This document shows positions 57,880 to 64,000 of a stretch of 64,000 nt of DNA, piece by piece. Positions within the stretch are counted from its first letter, which is position 1. Each line of letters opens with the position of its first letter. Source of the stretch: Flavobacteriaceae bacterium (GTDB lineage: Bacteria; Bacteroidota; Bacteroidia; Flavobacteriales; Flavobacteriaceae); NCBI GenBank assembly GCA_017852075.1, contig JAFMLQ010000001.1, positions 1 through 64,000 on the forward strand, written 5' to 3'. The position numbers were made by a program, and so were the translations under genes. Below the pieces are notes generated by a model. It worked only from the letters and a program-made list of their open reading frames with translations, did no database searches and was not told the DNA's origin.

Positions 57880-58404
57880 CTATTTTAAAAATGATTTCAA
57901 ATAGTTGGTAGATTCCACAAGGAATAAATTTGTTTCCAAAGGATCCATGTCAAGGATTACATCATTGATTTTAAAATTTGCCTGAGAAAAACCCAACCTC
58001 AATGCCGCATTACAATTCATACTGATCAATTCAGGAAAGGTTTCCCTAACAGAAAAATAATTGATCAGAATATCTATTCTAGTGTTGAAGAAAAGTTGCA
58101 TCTCACTACTGAAGTTACCCCCTACACTAACGTCTTTTCTAGAGCAGTATATACTCCTTTTCTGATCTGTTGATCGTTCCTCAATTTTTTTCCTGGTGAA
58201 TTCCACAAACGTTATATTATCTAGCGAGATATTTAAGGATTTTGCAAGTGCTTCAAAAACTTGTTTTTCAAGTTTAAGATCCTCTGGAAGTAGTACTGCC
58301 ATGGTCTTAACTGGACTTACATTTTCTCTAGACTGATGCTCAAAACTTTTAAATTTTTTGCGCAACTGGAAATTCCACACGACATCCTTTAAAAACTCAA
58401 CCAT
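57880..58404 (-). CDS. DUF6913-like conserved hypothetical protein
   Basis: 174 aa; 'TRIDILINYFSVRETFPELISMNCNAALRLGFSQ'; between ligA and dapA. Confidence 0.6.
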   Translation of the reverse strand: MVEFLKDVVWNFQLRKKFKSFEHQSRENVSPVKTMAVLLPEDLKLEKQVFEALAKSLNISLDNITFVEFTRKKIEERSTDQKRSIYCSRKDVSVGGNFSSEMQLFFNTRIDILINYFSVRETFPELISMNCNAALRLGFSQANFKINDVILDMDPLETNLFLVESTNYLKSFLK

Positions 58405-58497
58405 TGATTACATCAAATTTATACAAACTAGAAGGCTTAGCATAAAAATCAAACATTTCGTGTGATTTTATTTTTTTTTGTTATAAATATAACATTT

Positions 58498-61353
<2,856 letters not shown>

Positions 61354-61357
<4 letters not shown>

Positions 61358-61833
61358 ACTAAGGATTTAATCAACCAAACTGGGCAAGAAGTGTGTCCTG
61401 TATTTCCCATAGGATGGTCAATATATTTGAATCCTACTTTTTGGTATAAGGCTTGCGCATCTAACATGTTAGGCATAGTTTCGATATAACAAAGTTGAAA
61501 ATCATTTGCTTTCGCAAAATCCAAACATAAATGAATCATCTTTTTTCCCAAGCCTTTCCCCCTTGCTTCAGGCAAAAAATACATTTTCTGCAATTCACAA
61601 ACCGAAGGGTCACCATCCTTTAATGGGGCAATCCCAGCACCACCCATAATATTTCCTTGATTTTCTACTACATAATATTGAAAGCGAGACTGACTATATG
61701 ATTCATACATCGCATCTAACTCCTTATCTTCATAAGCTGTTCCTACTTTAGGAACGCCCATTTCAATTAGCACCTTTCGGACGGCTATTGCAAGTGCTTC
61801 ATTGTCATTTAATTCCACAGGGCGGATCTCCAT
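61354..61833 (-). CDS. GNAT family N-acetyltransferase
   Basis: 'LQKMYFLPEARGKGLGKKMIHLCLDFA' acetyl-CoA motif. Confidence 0.9.
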
Positions 61834-61910
61834 GCGTCTATTTTTGTGTTAAATTTACAAGCAATTATATTTCTAATATCCAAGATCTGCAAAATTATAT
61901 ACATTAAGAT

Positions 61911-62954
61911 TTGAACAATACCTCCGACACCTTTTTTATGCAACGATGTCTCGATCTAGCGCAGCATGCACTAGGCGACACTTATCCCAATCCACTTGTG
62001 GGCTCGGTAATTGTATATCAAAACCAAATCATCGGGGAGGGATGGCACCAAAAATCGGGAGAGCCCCATGCCGAGGTCAATGCCATTGCAAGTGTAGCAG
62101 ATAAAACTCTCTTACCTAAAAGTACGCTTTATGTCAATTTAGAGCCTTGTGCACATTTTGGAAAAACCCCGCCATGTACACAAATTATTAAGGATTATCA
62201 AATTCCTAGAGTTAAAATAGGATCCATAGATCCTAATCCCAAAGTGGCAGGAAAGGGAGTCCAGCTTTTGGAAAGTTGGGGGTGTCAGGTAACCCATGGA
62301 ATACTCAAAAAAGAAGCTGATTTTCTCAACCGTCGGTTTTTTACATTTCATCAGAAAAAACGTCCCTACCTTATTTTAAAGTGGGCACAAACCGCCGATC
62401 GGTTTATTGCTCCCTCCCGAAGTGTCAAAAAAAAATCTTCTGTATTCTGGATCACAACTACACAATCCCGTCAAAAAGTACATCGGTGGAGAAGTGAAGA
62501 GTATGCAATACTTGTAGGAGTTCAAACAGTTATTGACGACAATCCCCAATTGACCACAAGGGATTGGAAAGGTACCGATCCACTAAGGTTGGTATTAGAT
62601 CCTAACCTTCGAATGCCTAAAAACACCTCTTTATATAAAGACAATACAACAAGTTATTTTTTTCATCAACATTCGAAAATACCATCCCATGAGGTTCATC
62701 GTTATATTTCTCTAGAGCCTTTTAATCTTAAATCTCTTTTGGATTTTTGTTACAAAGAAGAAATTCAATCTATTATTGTAGAAGGTGGACAAAAAACTCT
62801 TCAAGGATTTATCGACCAAAATCTTTGGGATGAAGCGAGAGTGTTTCGCAGTGAAAAAAAGTTAAATAATGGAATCTCTGCTCCGATTTTTAACGAAGAA
62901 GCAACACGGACGGAATTCATTAATGGAGACCAACTCTCTTTCTATTTCAATTGA
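61911..62954 (+). CDS. ribD: Bifunctional riboflavin deaminase/reductase RibD
   Basis: 'HAEVNAIASV', 'TLYVNLEPCAHFGKTPPCTQIIKD', reductase 'RPYLILKWAQTADRFIA'; TTG start (or ATG 61938). Confidence 0.95.
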   Translation: MNNTSDTFFMQRCLDLAQHALGDTYPNPLVGSVIVYQNQIIGEGWHQKSGEPHAEVNAIASVADKTLLPKSTLYVNLEPCAHFGKTPPCTQIIKDYQIPRVKIGSIDPNPKVAGKGVQLLESWGCQVTHGILKKEADFLNRRFFTFHQKKRPYLILKWAQTADRFIAPSRSVKKKSSVFWITTTQSRQKVHRWRSEEYAILVGVQTVIDDNPQLTTRDWKGTDPLRLVLDPNLRMPKNTSLYKDNTTSYFFHQHSKIPSHEVHRYISLEPFNLKSLLDFCYKEEIQSIIVEGGQKTLQGFIDQNLWDEARVFRSEKKLNNGISAPIFNEEATRTEFINGDQLSFYFN

Positions 62955-63342
62955 ATTTTTCAATCACAAAATCAGGACAACGCATAGGGCGTTTTGTCTT
63001 TGGTGATAAAAATGCCAATTGCGTAAATCCTGAGCAAATTAATTCATCGTTTTGATTCACAATTAGATACTCAAAATCTAAGGTTACTTTCGGAGGTTGC
63101 TTTAGGGTAACCGTTACTTGAAAAGTGTCCCCAAAATACAGAGGCAACTTATACTCAATTGCAGCACGCACAACCGGCATTAAAATTCCATCTCGTTCCA
63201 TTTCTGCGTAGGAAATTCCCATTTCCGAAATCCATTCAAGCCTTGCCAGCTCGAAGTATTTCAGATAATTACTATGATGCACAAAGCGCATTTGATCGGT
63301 TTCTGAATATCGAACCGTTACTGTTTTTGTGGTATAATTCAT
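62947..63342 (-). CDS. Acyl-CoA thioesterase, YbgC/4-HBT hotdog family
   Basis: 'VRYSETDQMRFVHHSNYLKYFELARLEWI'. Confidence 0.92.
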   Translation of the reverse strand: MNYTTKTVTVRYSETDQMRFVHHSNYLKYFELARLEWISEMGISYAEMERDGILMPVVRAAIEYKLPLYFGDTFQVTVTLKQPPKVTLDFEYLIVNQNDELICSGFTQLAFLSPKTKRPMRCPDFVIEKFN

Positions 63343-63535
63343 ACTTTAAAGTAAAATGAAAAAGTAGGATTTTAGTGATTTGGACTACTTAATTATCTCG
63401 TCAGAATATCTAAAAAAAAAACTTAAAATTCAATAGGCAATTCATTTTTTTTTTTGAATTTTTTGATGAATATTTGTTCGTGATCTAAAAACATCACTTT
63501 AAACCATAACAAAGAACAAAAACAAGATCAATTAA

Positions 63536-64000
63536 ATGAATAAAACTGCTTCATCGGTATGGGATAACTGTCTTGCTTTTATCAAGGATAATATTCAACC
63601 CCAAGCCTATAAAACCTGGTTTTTACCTATAAAACCAGTGAAGCTGAACGATCAGATCTTAAGCATTGAAGTTCCGAGTAAATTTTTCTATGAGTGGTTA
63701 GAAGAACATTATGTTAAATTGTTAAAAACGGCATTACAAAAAGAGTTAGGAAATGAAGCACGCTTGGTGTACTCTATTCGAATGGAGAATACTTTTGGAA
63801 ATAAAACCGCTTTCACAGAAAACATTCCAAGTAACTACCACGCAGGATTGCTACCCCAAGACGTGGATGCTCCTCTGAACTCACAAGCCTCAGAACTCAA
63901 AAATCCTTTTGTAATCCCAGGTATTAAAAATCTACAAATTGAATCCCAACTCAATCCCAACTATAACTTTGAAAACTTTTTAGAAGGTGATTCCAATCGT
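63536..64000 (+). CDS. dnaA: Chromosomal replication initiator DnaA, N-terminal part (truncated by window end)
   Basis: ATG at 63536 open to the end (155 codons): MNKTASSVWDNCLAFIKDNIQPQAYKTWFLPIKPV... ending NPNYNFENFLEGDSNR. Confidence 0.95.
   Translation, partial: MNKTASSVWDNCLAFIKDNIQPQAYKTWFLPIKPVKLNDQILSIEVPSKFFYEWLEEHYVKLLKTALQKELGNEARLVYSIRMENTFGNKTAFTENIPSNYHAGLLPQDVDAPLNSQASELKNPFVIPGIKNLQIESQLNPNYNFENFLEGDSNR

Noticed and set aside
58480-58493. GTTATA-AA-TATAAC palindrome after ligA, next to a T run
   Set aside because: On the transcribed (minus) strand the hairpin is followed by As rather than Us, so it is not a terminator; short AT palindromes are common by chance.
63343-63535. 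Possible oriC upstream of dnaA
   Set aside because: AT-rich with T runs, but I found no cluster of TTATCCACA-like DnaA boxes; a GC-skew and box search over the genome would be needed.

Overview
The window is a conserved chromosomal segment from a Flavobacteriaceae-like Bacteroidota, judged by gene content, TAnnTTTG-type promoter boxes and the lack of obvious Shine-Dalgarno sites. It is densely packed with housekeeping genes. It opens inside a tRNA-Ser(GCU) on the minus strand and ends inside dnaA. Recognisable blocks are: 7TM-HD hydrolase; NlpC/P60; gyrA; clpC; thrA-thrB-thrC; aminopeptidase P / gcvT; yebC; RecD-like helicase; DUF3822-rsmD; RNase P RNA; dnaX-miaE; ppx-ppk1-sixA-pdxH; rnz-pyrB-pyrR; lon-cmk-rpsA; an ECF sigma / membrane protein / beta-solenoid cluster; tandem msrB; lpdA; aroQ; xerD; a two-component system; coaE-ybbR-fabI-recN-DUF4835-coaBC-rpoZ-bamD-dapA; ligA-prmC; and ribD. 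I saw no prophage, IS element, CRISPR array or defence island. The strongest non-routine signal is dnaX. It is split over two frames at an A10 run that directly abuts a 7-bp hairpin. The zero frame stops two codons later (gamma-like), and the -1 frame is open for 229 more residues (tau-like). This suggests programmed frameshifting or transcriptional slippage, with the frame order reversed relative to E. coli. Secondary observations include a histone-H1-like Lys/Thr/Ala tail and a structured leader on ribosomal protein S1, a possible PilM-like/pilin-like pair upstream of rsmD, an ECF sigma/beta-solenoid operon, a paired lipoprotein/cytosolic MsrB, and small ORFs in intergenic gaps. All assignments come from reading the sequence; no searches were run.
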